From Streptomyces sp. NBC_00249 (GTDB lineage: Bacteria > Actinomycetota > Actinomycetes > Streptomycetales > Streptomycetaceae), in contig NZ_JAPEMV010000008.1 in the NCBI RefSeq assembly GCF_026342355.1, positions 372,001 through 436,000 on the forward strand: a stretch of DNA of 64,000 bases, written 5' to 3'. Numbering within the stretch: position 1 is the stretch's first letter; each line of letters begins with the position of its first letter. A model generated the notes under the pieces. It did not search any database, had not been told where the DNA came from, and saw only the letters and a list, made by a program, of their open reading frames with translations. Shown here piece by piece: positions 9,190 through 18,513 of this stretch. The translations under genes and the position numbers were made by a program.

Positions 9190-10587
9190 TCAGTTGCCCC
9201 GGCGCTTACGCCGGCCACGCCGCACGCCCGCTCCGCGACCGTCGCCCCGGGCCCGGTCGTCCAGGGCGATCCACATCCGTACCTCGGTCCCGCCGAGGAC
9301 CGAGCGGCCCAGCCGTACGTCACCGCCCGTGGATTCCGCGACCCGCCGGACGATGTCCAGGCCGAGGCCCGTCGAGCCGTCCCTGCCTCCGTCGTTGCCG
9401 CGCCGCAGGGCCGCGTCCGGGTCGGCGATGCCGGGGCCGGCGTCGGAGACGAGGACGATGACGGCGTCCCCGGCGTCGTGCACGTCGACCGCGAAGGGGG
9501 TGGCTTCGGGGGTGTGCCGGAAGACGTTGCCGAGCAGGGCGTCGAGGGCCGCGGCGAGCTCGGGCCGGGCCACGGGGATGCGTACGGTGCGGTCCACGCC
9601 CGCGAGCCGGACCTCGCGGCCCTCGTCCTCGGCCAGCGCCGACCAGAAGGCCATCCGGTCGCGGATCACCTCGGAGGCGTCGCAGCCCGCGCCGGCGCCG
9701 GCGCCGGGCCCGCCCGGCCCCTGGACGGCGGGGCGCTGCTCGCGCGCGGTACGGATGATCGTGTCGACCTCCCGTTCCAGCTGCTCCACCGCCGCCCGGG
9801 TGTGCTCGGCGGCCGGGCCGTCGCCGAGGGAGGCGGCGTTGAGCCGCAGCACGGTCAGGGGGGTGCGGAGCCGGTGCGAGAGGTCGGCGGCCAGTTCGCG
9901 TTCGTTGGCGAGGAGTTCCACGACCTGGTCGGCCATCGAGTTGAACGCGACGGCCGCCGAGCGGAGTTCCTTCGGCCCGTCCTCGGGGACCCGCGCCCCG
10001 AGCCGCCCCTCGCCCAGCTGGTGCGCGGCGTCCGCGAGGCGTTCGGCGGGCCGTACGAGGCGGGCGCCGAGCCGGTCGGCGACGGCCACGGAGCCCACGA
10101 CGAGAGCGAGGCCGACGCCGGCGAGGACCAGCCAGGCGGTGGTGACGCCGTTGCTGACCTCGCTCTCCGGCACCTGGATCTCGATCACCGCGATGTCGCC
10201 GGAGCCGAGGGCCACGGGCTGGAGCAGCGCCGATCCCCCGCCGGGCACGTCGGCGGTGGTCGCGCGGCCGAGCCGGCGGGTCTCCTCGACGGCGTGCGCG
10301 CCCGCCCAGCCCTCGCCGATGTCCACCGGGTCGGCGCTGCCGATGGCGGGGACGTGGACGGCCATCCGCCGGGCGGCGCCCATCTGCGTGGACTCCACGG
10401 CCTTGCGCAGCTGGACCGGGTCGGTGGTGATGGAGAGGGTGGGTCCCATGGTGGCGGCCTGCCGTTCGGCGTTGGAGAACGCCCGGTCGCTGGCCATCTC
10501 CCGCACCACCAGCCCCAGCGGTACCGCGAAGGCCAGGACCACCATGGTGGTGACCGCGAGGCACACCTTGACCAGGGCCCATCTCAC
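9190..10587 (-). CDS. Sensor histidine kinase
   Basis: A 465-residue membrane kinase. An N-terminal helix (VCLAVTTMVVLAFAVPLGLVV) and a second helix near residue 150 flank an extracytoplasmic sensor of about 110 residues. HAMP follows (GARLVRPAERLADAAHQLGEG), then a dimerisation domain with phospho-acceptor histidine in LSHRLRTPLTVLRL, and an ATPase domain with N-box LLGNVFRHTPEATPF and G-box DAGPGIADPD. The GTG at 10587 follows GAGGAG. It lies 10 bases downstream of its response-regulator gene, forming an operon. The signal is unknown. Confidence 0.93.
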   Translation of the reverse strand: MRWALVKVCLAVTTMVVLAFAVPLGLVVREMASDRAFSNAERQAATMGPTLSITTDPVQLRKAVESTQMGAARRMAVHVPAIGSADPVDIGEGWAGAHAVEETRRLGRATTADVPGGGSALLQPVALGSGDIAVIEIQVPESEVSNGVTTAWLVLAGVGLALVVGSVAVADRLGARLVRPAERLADAAHQLGEGRLGARVPEDGPKELRSAAVAFNSMADQVVELLANERELAADLSHRLRTPLTVLRLNAASLGDGPAAEHTRAAVEQLEREVDTIIRTAREQRPAVQGPGGPGAGAGAGCDASEVIRDRMAFWSALAEDEGREVRLAGVDRTVRIPVARPELAAALDALLGNVFRHTPEATPFAVDVHDAGDAVIVLVSDAGPGIADPDAALRRGNDGGRDGSTGLGLDIVRRVAESTGGDVRLGRSVLGGTEVRMWIALDDRARGDGRGAGVRRGRRKRRGN

Positions 10588-10597
10588 GCCGCTCTCC

Positions 10598-11284
10598 TCA
10601 CTGCGGCGGCTCCAGCTTGACGCCGACCCCGCGCAGCGTGTGCAGGTAGCGGGGGCTGGCGGCGGTCTCGCCGAGCTTGCGGCGCAGCCAGGAGAGGTGG
10701 ACGTCGATGGTCTGGTCGTCCCCGTAGGACTGCTGCCAGACCTCCGCGAGCAGGTCGCGCCGGGCCACGACCACCCCGGGGCGGCCCGCGAGGAAGGCCA
10801 GCAGGTCGAACTCGCGCCGGGTGAGGTCGAGTACGGCCCCGTCCAGCTCGGCCTGGCGGCGCAGCGGGTCGATGGCGAGCCCGCCGACGCGCAGGACGCG
10901 GGAGGGCGGCTCGGCGGCGGCGGCCTGGGAGCGGCGCAGGACGGCGGCCATCCGGGCGGAGAGGTGCTCCACCGAGAAGGGTTTGGTCAGGTAGTCGTCG
11001 GCGCCGTCGTTGAGCAGCCGGACGATCTCGGCCTCGTCGTCGCGGGCGGTGGCGATGATGACCGGTACGTCGGTGATGCCGCGCAGCATCTTCAGCGCCT
11101 CGGAGCCGTCGAGGTCGGGCAGGCCGAGGTCGAGGATGACCACGTCGAAGCGGTGGTGGGCGACCTCGCGCAGCGCCTCCAGGGCCGTGCCGACGCTCCG
11201 CACGGTGTGGGAGGCCTCGGTCAGGTGCCGGATCAGGGCGGAACGTACGAACTGGTCGTCCTCGACCACGAGCACACTAGCCAT
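10598..11284 (-). CDS. OmpR/PhoB-family response regulator
   Basis: A 228-residue regulator. The receiver domain begins at MASVLVVEDDQF with acidic pair ED-D, phospho-acceptor D in VVILDLGLPDLDG, and the conserved K in LTKPFS. The C-terminal winged helix carries LTRREFDLLAFLAGRPG and IDVHLSWLRRKLGE. It is encoded first in an operon with the histidine kinase at 9190-10587. The ATG at 11284 gives the canonical start; an in-frame ATG at 11302 would add six residues and cannot be excluded. Confidence 0.93.
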   Translation of the reverse strand: MASVLVVEDDQFVRSALIRHLTEASHTVRSVGTALEALREVAHHRFDVVILDLGLPDLDGSEALKMLRGITDVPVIIATARDDEAEIVRLLNDGADDYLTKPFSVEHLSARMAAVLRRSQAAAAEPPSRVLRVGGLAIDPLRRQAELDGAVLDLTRREFDLLAFLAGRPGVVVARRDLLAEVWQQSYGDDQTIDVHLSWLRRKLGETAASPRYLHTLRGVGVKLEPPQ

Positions 11285-11362
11285 GGCCGCACGGTAGTCC
11301 ATTCGGGGGAGCCGGGGAGGTGCCGGGCCACCTCTGTGACGGGTGGTGCAGTATGTGCCCTG

Positions 11363-11920
11363 ATGCGACGAGGACTTGTACATGCCATGGCCTGGCTGCT
11401 GGCGACCGCGGCCGCCGTGACCCTGTCGTGGTGGGGCGTGCACACCGTCATGTCCGGGACGGCCTACGATCCCCCGCTCGCCGTTCCGCTGGCCACGCGG
11501 CCGCTGTCCTCCTCGACCCAGCGCGCGGATCCGCCGCCGCCCCCGTCCCCCACGCCCTCGGCCGTGCCGTCGCCGACGCCCTCCCCGTCCGCGTCCCCGT
11601 CCGCCTCCCCGTCGGGCTCCGCCCCGGCGGGGAAGCCGAAGTCCTCGCCTCCGGCCGGCGCGCGCCCGGCTCCGGCACCGGCACCGGAGCCGGGCGGCGG
11701 CGAGGTGAAGGGGTACACGGTCACGGGCGGCCGGGTCGTCCTCGACCTCGGCGCCGCCTCGGCGGAGCTGGTCTCGGCGACCCCGGCGGCGGGCTGGCGC
11801 ATGCAGGTGTGGAAGCAGGACGTGTGGATCCGGGTCACCTTCACCCGCGACGGGCGGGAGTCGTCGGTGTTCTGCACCTGGCACGACACCGCGCCGCGCG
11901 TGGAGTTCGACGAACGCTGA
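11363..11920 (+). CDS. Hypothetical exported Pro/Ser-rich protein
   Basis: A 185-residue protein. A hydrophobic N-terminal segment (HAMAWLLATAAAVTLSWWGVHTVM) acts as signal anchor, then a long proline/serine/threonine linker (residues about 50-110) leads to a C-terminal beta-rich domain of about 65 residues (VVLDLGAASAELVSATPAAGW, VFCTWHDTAPRVEF). No known catalytic motif is visible. It is transcribed away from the adjoining two-component genes, and its domain faces outside, so it could be linked to that sensor. This is inference. Confidence 0.7.
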   Translation: MRRGLVHAMAWLLATAAAVTLSWWGVHTVMSGTAYDPPLAVPLATRPLSSSTQRADPPPPPSPTPSAVPSPTPSPSASPSASPSGSAPAGKPKSSPPAGARPAPAPAPEPGGGEVKGYTVTGGRVVLDLGAASAELVSATPAAGWRMQVWKQDVWIRVTFTRDGRESSVFCTWHDTAPRVEFDER

Positions 11921-11933
11921 ACCAGCGCCCGGG

Positions 11934-12824
11934 TCAGCGGAAGACGGATTCGGGCGGCTGCGGCGAGGCCACCGCCGAGGCGTCCGCCACCGGGGCCGCG
12001 CCGCCCGCGAAGTCGGCCAGGGCGCGGCCGTGCTCGACCCGCCCGGGGTGCGGGTCGCTCGCCACGCGGCGGGTGAACTCCGCGACGGGCAGCTCCCGGT
12101 CGGCGGCGACGAGCACCGCGTTGCCGAAACGTTTCCCCCGCCACACCACGGGGTCCGCCGCGAGCGCCAGCTCCGTGAACCGGGAGGCGGCGGTGGCGAT
12201 CTGGCCCCGCAGGTGCGCCAGCGGCGGGCCGTCCGCGAGGTTGGCCACGTACCACCCGGTGGGCGCCAGGGCGCGGCGTACGTCGTCCAGGAACTCGGCG
12301 CTGGTCAGGTGGGCCGGGGTGCGGGCCCCGCTGAACACGTCCGCGATGACCAGGTCGGCCCAGCCGTCGGGGACCTTGGCGAGCCCGGCCCGCGCGTCCA
12401 CGGCCCGTACGCGGATCCGCGCCTGGGGGTCCAGCGGCAGGTGCTGCCGTACGAAGGCCACCAGGGCCCCGTCGATCTCCACCACCTGCTGCGTGGAGCG
12501 GGGGCGCGCGGCGGCGGTGTAGCGGGCCAGGGTGAAGGCGCCGCCGCCCAGGTGCACCACGTTCAGCGGCTGCCGGGCGGGCGCGATCAGGTCGATGAGG
12601 TGGCCGATCCGCCGCTGGTACGCGAAGTCCAGGTGGGCGGGGTCGTCGAGGTCCACGTGGGACTGCGGGGCCCCGTCGATCAGCAGGGTCCAGGCGTGCG
12701 GGCGCTCGCGGTCCGGGGCCAGCTCGGCCGTGCCGCCGCCGACCTGCCCGCTCACCGGCTCGGCGCCGCCCCGGCGGGCGGAGGCGTCCCGGTCGTCCCT
12801 GTTGCGCTTGCTCTTCCCAGCCAC
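11934..12824 (-). CDS. Spermidine synthase-like methyltransferase-fold protein
   Basis: About 296 residues. A charged N-terminal tail of about 45 residues precedes a Rossmann-like fold of the polyamine-synthase type: LNVVHLGGGAFTLARY (motif I), QQVVEIDGALV, VDARAGL, WADLVIADVFSGA, and the ALAPTGWYVANLAD strand. The DVFSG motif replaces the catalytic DxxD of true spermidine synthases, so the substrate is uncertain. The GTG at 12824 (VAGKSKRN) is the most reasonable start because the longer frame would overlap the upstream gene. It follows that gene by 25 bases on the same strand. Confidence 0.8.
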   Translation of the reverse strand: MAGKSKRNRDDRDASARRGGAEPVSGQVGGGTAELAPDRERPHAWTLLIDGAPQSHVDLDDPAHLDFAYQRRIGHLIDLIAPARQPLNVVHLGGGAFTLARYTAAARPRSTQQVVEIDGALVAFVRQHLPLDPQARIRVRAVDARAGLAKVPDGWADLVIADVFSGARTPAHLTSAEFLDDVRRALAPTGWYVANLADGPPLAHLRGQIATAASRFTELALAADPVVWRGKRFGNAVLVAADRELPVAEFTRRVASDPHPGRVEHGRALADFAGGAAPVADASAVASPQPPESVFR

Positions 12825-12849
12825 AGCACCATTATGGCTGGTCAGCGCC

Positions 12850-13266
12850 TCAGCGGCAGTTGTCCGCCGCCTCGATGAGCCGGGCGGCCTCACCGAGCGC
12901 GGCGCGCAGCACCTCGGGGTCGGTCACCGGCCCCACGGCCTCGGGCGGCAGGAGCCAGCCGGTGACGCCCGCGGTGGGCGAGGCGGCGTCGCCGAAGCGC
13001 ATGCCGCGCCCGTTGGTCTGCGTACACGCGCTGCCCGGCAGGTCCCAGGCGTCGGCGGTGCCGGGCGGGACGATGAAGCCGAGGGTGTCGCCCGAGCCGT
13101 CGTGCAGCACGGGGCCGACCCCGTAGGCGGCGTGACCGGCGCCGCGGCGGATGATGTCGACCGCCTCCAGGCCCTGCCGGGCGGGCACGGTGACCAGGTC
13201 GGGGGCCGGTAGCGGGGCCGGGGCCGCGCCGGGCTCGGGCGCGGTGTTCGTTCCAGTGCTGTCCAT
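12850..13266 (-). CDS. Conserved hypothetical protein
   Basis: A 138-residue soluble protein with no recognised family. The sequence runs LVTVPARQGLEAVDIIRRG, HAAYGVGPVLHD, GFIVPPGTADAWDLPGSACT, GMRFGDAASPTAGVTGWLLP and a C-terminal helix LRAALGEAARLIEAAD. The ATG at 13266 was chosen because GTGGAGG sits five bases upstream; the longer frame has no ribosome-binding site. It is divergent from an NsdA-type regulator and upstream of the spermidine-synthase-like gene. The pattern suggests a small ligand-binding or antirestriction-like fold, but no function is assigned. Confidence 0.7.
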   Translation of the reverse strand: MDSTGTNTAPEPGAAPAPLPAPDLVTVPARQGLEAVDIIRRGAGHAAYGVGPVLHDGSGDTLGFIVPPGTADAWDLPGSACTQTNGRGMRFGDAASPTAGVTGWLLPPEAVGPVTDPEVLRAALGEAARLIEAADNCR

Positions 13267-13526
13267 GCCGGCCTCCACCAAGGGGAACCCCTCCTCGATC
13301 CGTATCCGCATGGGTTCAACGCACGGAGGCGTCAACAGGTGCGGCGGCAAGACGCCGCAAAGGATGGCAGTTCATGGCGGATCGCGGGTGAGATATCCGT
13401 TTTGTAGCCAAACACCGCATGGAGTGCCCTCCGCTGGCGGTACGTTCATGCGCGCCGGGGCCCTGCTACCGGGGCCGGTTCCGACCGGGATCACCTGAGC
13501 TGAGATTGTCCAGAGAGGCCACGTCC

Positions 13527-14855
13527 ATGGCGGCGTCCCCCCACTCACCCAACTCCTCCTTCCGGCGGCTGCGCGGGCAACACTCCCCGGCCGAGTTCGC
13601 GGCCGTGGTGCGCAGGGCGGCACGGGAGATCGGCGAAACGGTTTCCTGCGACGCGCGGTACATCGGCCGGGTCGAGTCGGGCGAGATCCGCTGCCCCAAC
13701 TACGCCTACGAGCGGGTCTTCCTGCACATGTTCCCCGGTCGCACCCTGACCGACCTCGGGTTCTCCCCGCGCGAGGCGGTGCGCGGGCGGTCCGCGCAGC
13801 GCGCCCTGCCCGCGCCGCCTGCCTTCGCCTTCACCCACCTCGTCCAGCGTTCCAAGGAGAGCGACGTGCTGCGTCGCGCGTTCATGGCGGGCGGCTCCGC
13901 GACCGTGGCGGCCGCGACGCTCAGCCTCACCCTGCTCGGCGACACCCGCCGGCTCCCGTCCCGGGCCGGCGAGGCCGAGGCCGCCGCCGTCGAGGACGCC
14001 GTGCGCCAGATCCGGCTGCTGGACGACCGGCACGGCGCCGACGCCCTGTACCGGCGGGCCGCGCAGCCCCTGAAGACCGCCTACGCCCTGCTCGACGCGG
14101 GAGGCACCCGGCAGTCCACCGAGGACCGGCTGCACGCGGGGGCCGGGGAGCTCGCCGTCTCGGTGGGCTGGCTGGCGCACGATTCGGGCCGCTACGAGGA
14201 CGCCCGCTCGCACTACTCGGAGGCCCTGGCCACCGCCCGGGTCTCGGGGGACGCGGGCCTGGAGGCGCACGCCTTCAGCAACATGGCCTTCCTGGCCCGG
14301 GACTGCGGGCGTCCGCGCGAGTCGGTACGGGCGGCCCAGGCGGGCCAGCGCGCGGCGCGCCCGCTGGGCTCGCCCCGGCTGCTGGCGCTGCTGGCGCTGC
14401 GGGAGGCGGGCGGCTGGTCGGGGCTGGGCGACCGCGGCTCCTGCGAGGAGGCCCTCGGGCGGGCGCACACGGAGTTCTCGCGCGGGGAGTCGGGCGCCGA
14501 CCCGGAGTGGATGTCCTTCTTCGGCGAGGCCGAGCTGGAGTCGCTGGAGTCCCGGTGCTGGGCGGCCCTCGGGGAGCACGCCCGCGCGGCCCGGCACGCC
14601 CGCCGCGCGGCCGACCTCCAGGACCCGCACTTCGCGCGGAACGTCGCCCTGTACACGGCCGAGCTCGCCGAGGACCTGGCCCGCGCGGGGGCGCCCGACG
14701 AGGCCGCCTGGGCGGGGGGCCGGGTGCTGGACCTGCTCACCGAGGTCCGGTCGACCCGGATCCGGTCGATGCTCGGGCAGACGGCCCGCGTCCTGGTCCC
14801 GCACCAGCGCTCCCCGCGCGTGGGCGCCTTCCTGACCCGCCACGCCCAGGCCTGA
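13527..14855 (+). CDS. NsdA-type TPR regulator
   Basis: A 442-residue protein. An N-terminal segment (FRRLRGQHSPAEFAAVVRRA .. CDARYIGRVESGEIRCPNYAYERVFLHMFPG) resembles a degenerate XRE-type DNA-binding domain. A hydrophobic patch (MAGGSATVAAATLSLTLLG) near residue 125 comes next. The C-terminal two-thirds is a tetratricopeptide array (HYSEALATARVSGDAGLEAHA, REAGGWSGLGDRGSCEEALGRA, EHARAARHARRAADLQD). This matches the NsdA/NsdB group, negative regulators of development and antibiotic production in Streptomyces; whether it is the orthologue or a paralogue cannot be settled. The ATG at 13527 has GAGAGG upstream. Confidence 0.82.
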   Translation: MAASPHSPNSSFRRLRGQHSPAEFAAVVRRAAREIGETVSCDARYIGRVESGEIRCPNYAYERVFLHMFPGRTLTDLGFSPREAVRGRSAQRALPAPPAFAFTHLVQRSKESDVLRRAFMAGGSATVAAATLSLTLLGDTRRLPSRAGEAEAAAVEDAVRQIRLLDDRHGADALYRRAAQPLKTAYALLDAGGTRQSTEDRLHAGAGELAVSVGWLAHDSGRYEDARSHYSEALATARVSGDAGLEAHAFSNMAFLARDCGRPRESVRAAQAGQRAARPLGSPRLLALLALREAGGWSGLGDRGSCEEALGRAHTEFSRGESGADPEWMSFFGEAELESLESRCWAALGEHARAARHARRAADLQDPHFARNVALYTAELAEDLARAGAPDEAAWAGGRVLDLLTEVRSTRIRSMLGQTARVLVPHQRSPRVGAFLTRHAQA

Positions 14856-14947
14856 GCCGGGGCACGGCGGCCCCGCCTCGCTCTCGTCCGGCCCGCTGAA
14901 CAGCAGGAACGGTCCGGAGCTCGCCAGTTCCAGACCGGCGAGTCGGG

Positions 14948-15544
14948 TCAGCCGTCCAGGTGGCCCGTGTCGTTCCAGCGCTCCAGCGCGGGGGCCCCGT
15001 AGGCCCAGCCCAGGACCGACAGGGAGGTGGGGTCCAGGCGGATGCGGGCGCCGAAGGAGGCCTCGAAGCCGAGCCAGCGGGCGGCGAGGGTGCGCAGGAT
15101 GTGGCCGTGTGCGAAGACCAGGACGTCGCGCTCCGCCGAACGGGCCCAGGTGACCACCTCGTCCGCGCGCGCCGCGACATCGGCGACGGACTCGCCGCCG
15201 GGGACCCCGTCGCGCCAGATCAGCCAGCCCGGCCGGACCGCCTGGATCTCGGCGGGGGTCATGCCCTCGTAGTCGCCGTAGTCCCACTCCATGAGGCTGT
15301 CCCAGGGGTCGGCCTGCGCCCCGAAGCCGGCCAGGTCGCAGCTCTCGCTCGCCCGGACCAGGGGGCTGGTGCGCACCTCCAGGCCGCGCAGGCTCGCCCA
15401 GGGGTCGCGGGCGAGGCGCTCACCGAGCTGCTTCGCGCCCTGGCGGCCCTCCTCCAGCAGGGGTACGTCCGTGCGTCCGGTGTGCTTGCCGAGCTTCGAC
15501 CATGCCGTCTGGCCGTGGCGGGCGAGGAGGATGCGGGGGGCCAT
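14948..15544 (-). CDS. Histidine phosphatase family protein
   Basis: A 198-residue enzyme of the phosphoglycerate mutase-like superfamily. The RHG motif occurs at LLARHGQTAW (phosphohistidine), the second catalytic histidine in VLVFAHGHILRTLAARW, and the acidic residue in EWDYGDYEGMTP. Such proteins dephosphorylate sugar phosphates, prenyl or nucleotide substrates; specificity is unknown. The ATG at 15544 follows GGGAG; the open frame upstream to 15610 lacks family content. Confidence 0.9.
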   Translation of the reverse strand: MAPRILLARHGQTAWSKLGKHTGRTDVPLLEEGRQGAKQLGERLARDPWASLRGLEVRTSPLVRASESCDLAGFGAQADPWDSLMEWDYGDYEGMTPAEIQAVRPGWLIWRDGVPGGESVADVAARADEVVTWARSAERDVLVFAHGHILRTLAARWLGFEASFGARIRLDPTSLSVLGWAYGAPALERWNDTGHLDG

Positions 15545-15769
15545 TGATGTTTCTCCCGGTCCGTAGGGGTTCGCGTGCCTGTCAGGCGAGGGGGTCCGTC
15601 CGTCCATCATCCACGAGGTGAACGGAAGGTGACCTGAGTCCGGCTGCCGGGCCGCCCCGCCGTGGGACCGGCCGGCAGCGGCCCGCCCGACGGCGGCCGG
15701 ACCCGTCCCAAGACCTCTGATTACGCCGTAAGTCCACGATTGTCAGTGGCGGATGGGACACTTCCGCCC

Positions 15770-16939
15770 GTGAGCTCCTACCCGCCCAGCGGCCCGCCCC
15801 CGACGACGACACTGCGGCAGCGGCTCGCCGACCTGCGCGGCCCCGCCGTGCCGCCCCGACCGCTCGACGCCCGGGCCCTCGCCGCGCTCGCCGCCAACCC
15901 CGGCTGCGGCAGACGCGCCCTCCTCGACGGCGCCGGCGTGGACAAGACCGCGCTGGCGACGGCCCTGGGCTCGCCCGCCTCCTTCGGGCAGTCGCAGTTC
16001 GCGATCGTGCGCGGCAACTCCTTCGAGGCGAAGGTCAAGGGCGACGGCGGAGCCGAGCTGCTGCGCCTCACGCACGCACGCCTCGACGCGCGGGCCGAGC
16101 CGCCCGGGCCGGACGCCCGGGTGCCCGACCTCACCGCCGCCGGGCCCGAGGGCCGGGCCGCCCGGACGGCGCTGGCCCTGCGCGAGGCCACCGCCGCGCG
16201 GGCGTGGACGCTGCTCGACCATCCGATGCTGGCCCTGGAGGTGGCGGGCACCCCCGCCTACCTGGAGCCCGACGCCGTCGTGGTGCACCCCGACGGCCGC
16301 TGGACCGTGGTGGAGATCAAATCGTTCCCGATGATCGACGGGGCCGCCGACGCCGCGAAGGTGGGGGCCGCCGCGCGGCAGGCCGCCGTGTACGTGCTGG
16401 CCCTGGAGCGGACCGCCCGCAAGCTGGAGGGGGCCGAGGTCGGCCACCAGGTGCTGCTCGTCTGCCCGAAGGACTTCTCCAACCTGCCCGCCGCCGCACC
16501 GGTCGACGTCCGCCGCGAACGGGCCGTGACCCTGCGCCAGCTGGAGCGGCTGACCCGGGTCGAGGAGCTGGCCGCCGCGCTGCCCGAGGGGCTGACCTTC
16601 GATCCGGCCCGGCCCGCCGAGGAGCTGACCGCCGCCGTCTCCGCCGTCACCGCCGCCTACGCCCCCGAGTGCCTGGCCGCCTGCGAGCTGGCCTTCCACT
16701 GCCGGGAGCGGTCCCGCGACGCCGGGGACCCCGCCGCGCTGGGCCGGTCCCTGCGCGGCGAGCTGGGCGGGCTGACCACCGTCGAGGCCGCCCTCGCCGC
16801 CGCCGCCGGAGCGGGCCCCGCCGACGATCCCACCGCGGCCGCGCTGCGCCACGCGGCCCGGCTGCGCGCCGAGGCCCTGGAGCGGGCCGCCGCCCATCCC
16901 CCGTACGACGGCCCGGAGAACCCCGCATGTCCCTGCTGA
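15770..16939 (+). CDS. RecB/Cas4-like PD-(D/E)XK nuclease with Fe-S cysteines
   Basis: A 389-residue protein, first of three coupled genes. The RecB-family nuclease motifs are all readable: GNSFE (E86), EPDAVVV (D168), VEIKSF (E182, K184) and RQAAVYVLAL (Q204, Y208). Cysteines 46, 301, 305 and 311 (one N-terminal, then C-x3-C-x5-C) match the split four-cysteine arrangement that holds the 4Fe-4S cluster in Cas4, AddB and Dna2 nucleases. This implies a DNA-end-processing nuclease that loops over its own cluster. The GTG at 15770 is the only start near the first strand. The stop at 16939 overlaps the next gene by 13 bases. No cas genes or CRISPR array are near. Confidence 0.82.
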   Translation: MSSYPPSGPPPTTTLRQRLADLRGPAVPPRPLDARALAALAANPGCGRRALLDGAGVDKTALATALGSPASFGQSQFAIVRGNSFEAKVKGDGGAELLRLTHARLDARAEPPGPDARVPDLTAAGPEGRAARTALALREATAARAWTLLDHPMLALEVAGTPAYLEPDAVVVHPDGRWTVVEIKSFPMIDGAADAAKVGAAARQAAVYVLALERTARKLEGAEVGHQVLLVCPKDFSNLPAAAPVDVRRERAVTLRQLERLTRVEELAAALPEGLTFDPARPAEELTAAVSAVTAAYAPECLAACELAFHCRERSRDAGDPAALGRSLRGELGGLTTVEAALAAAAGAGPADDPTAAALRHAARLRAEALERAAAHPPYDGPENPACPC

Positions 16940-18513
16940 ACACCCTGGCCCGGCTGGAGGCGGTCCGCGCGGGCCGCGCCCAGCCCCTCGCCACCGTCCG
17001 GCACCGCCACATCGGCGAACGCCCGCTGGTCCTCGTACCGCTGACCACGGCGGGCGAGGCCGGGGCGCCGCTCGGCGCGATGGTGGGCACCGACCGGGAC
17101 GATCCCCGGATCCTGGTCATACCGCAGCCGCGCGACCGGGACCTGCGCTGGCGATTCCTGGCCGACCTGGCCGCGCAGGTCATGCCGTACGTCGAGGCGT
17201 ACGCGGACGTCGTCGAGCCGGCCGAGCGCACCGAGACCGATCCGGAGACCGGCAAGAAGGTCAAGGTCGAGGCGGAGCTGTGCGTGGACGCCCCGCAGAT
17301 CGTCGTGCCGAGCCGGGCGGGCGTGGAGTACGTACGGCTCCTCGGCCGGTCGATGCGGTTCCGGCGGACCGCCGAGGAGGACCCGGAGAACCCGTACCCG
17401 GTGCCCACTCAGGTCCCGCTGCTGGGCCGCTGGTTCACGCACCTCGCCGAACGCTCCCGGGTGCCCGGGTCCTCGATGCTGGTGTCGGCCACGGAACTGC
17501 TGGGGCGGCACTGGGCGACCGGCCAGAGCAACCTGGAGGACCAGCACCTCGGCTCCCTGCTGGCCTGGACGCGTCCGCCCGAGGGGGTGTCCGGCGCCGA
17601 GTGGGCGCTGCGCGCCGAGCTGGGCCGGGACGCCGACGGGCAGCTGCTGGTGCCGCCGGCCGGTCCGGCCACCGACCCGGCCTTCGACAACAAGCTGCTG
17701 GCCCCGGCCATCGCCCGCTTCGACGCGGCCCGGGCGGCGGCGGCCGAAGCGGGCGGGAGTGCCCGGGAGGAGGCCCTGCGGGCGGCCGGGGCGGAGGTCC
17801 GGCGGCTGGTCCTGACGCAGATGCGCACCGCCTGGGAGCAGACCTGGGAGGCCCTGGAGCTGCTGCGGTCCCTGCCCGCCGGCGAGCGCACCGAGGAGCG
17901 CTGGACCCGCGACCGCTGGTCCTTCACCGGCCACCGGGACCGGGTCCGGGCCGGCGAGCCCCCGCAGCCGCGCCGCGACGACGCCGTGACCGCCGCCCAG
18001 AAGCTGGCGACGCGGGAGACCGAGCAGGTACGGCTGGACGCGCAGGAGGCGCTGGACGACCCGCTCGTCATGGCGGGCCGGCGCCTTACGGGCGAGGCCT
18101 TCGCCGGTGAGGTCACCGAGGTGGTGATGGAGTGGACGGAGGCGAAGCGGCCCCGGCCGCGCCCGCTGGTGACGGTGGCCACCGACGACCGGCCGCAGCT
18201 CGCGGAGGGCGGCGGCGGGAAGGTGTTCCGCTCGCTGGAGGGCCGCCAGCAGGCCTTCGAGTTCGTCGGCGCGGAGGAGGACGGGCAGCTGGTGCTGCGC
18301 GTCCTCGACAAGATGGGCGCGGGCCGGGAGCCCGTCCCCGGCTCGGTCCCGGAGAAGGGCGACCGGGTGTGCTGGACCCTGTTCGAGCACGACGCGCGCG
18401 GCGGCCCGAAGCTGCCGGACCCGGAGAACACCCCGTGGACGCACGGCGGGCCGCCGGGAGCGGCGTCCGCCCTCGCCCCGACCGACGCCGTGACCGACGA
18501 GGACATCCTGTGA
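16927..18513 (+). CDS. Unknown middle subunit of nuclease-helicase operon
   Basis: A 528-residue protein that I do not recognise. The N-terminal part is alpha/beta (LATVRHRHIGERPLVLVPLT, ILVIPQPRDRDLRWRFLADL). A central helical block of about 150 residues is rich in alanine and arginine. The C-terminal part looks beta-rich (KVFRSLEGRQQAFEFVG, QLVLRVLDKMG, DRVCWTLFEHDA) and could be an OB-like nucleic-acid-binding domain; that is inference. The ATG at 16927 has GGAG and overlaps the nuclease gene; its own stop overlaps the helicase start (GTGA). Translational coupling on both sides argues that the three proteins form one complex. Confidence 0.72.
   Translation: MSLLNTLARLEAVRAGRAQPLATVRHRHIGERPLVLVPLTTAGEAGAPLGAMVGTDRDDPRILVIPQPRDRDLRWRFLADLAAQVMPYVEAYADVVEPAERTETDPETGKKVKVEAELCVDAPQIVVPSRAGVEYVRLLGRSMRFRRTAEEDPENPYPVPTQVPLLGRWFTHLAERSRVPGSSMLVSATELLGRHWATGQSNLEDQHLGSLLAWTRPPEGVSGAEWALRAELGRDADGQLLVPPAGPATDPAFDNKLLAPAIARFDAARAAAAEAGGSAREEALRAAGAEVRRLVLTQMRTAWEQTWEALELLRSLPAGERTEERWTRDRWSFTGHRDRVRAGEPPQPRRDDAVTAAQKLATRETEQVRLDAQEALDDPLVMAGRRLTGEAFAGEVTEVVMEWTEAKRPRPRPLVTVATDDRPQLAEGGGGKVFRSLEGRQQAFEFVGAEEDGQLVLRVLDKMGAGREPVPGSVPEKGDRVCWTLFEHDARGGPKLPDPENTPWTHGGPPGAASALAPTDAVTDEDIL

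Noticed and set aside
9158..11920. 920-codon open frame on the plus strand
   Set aside because: Most of it is antisense to the histidine kinase and response regulator, whose motifs are intact; only its last 185 codons (11363-11920) are accepted as a gene.
15770..16939. Cas4 of a CRISPR system
   Set aside because: Motifs are Cas4-like, but no cas1, cas2, effector or array exists in the window; the helicase partner points to a Dna2-type role.
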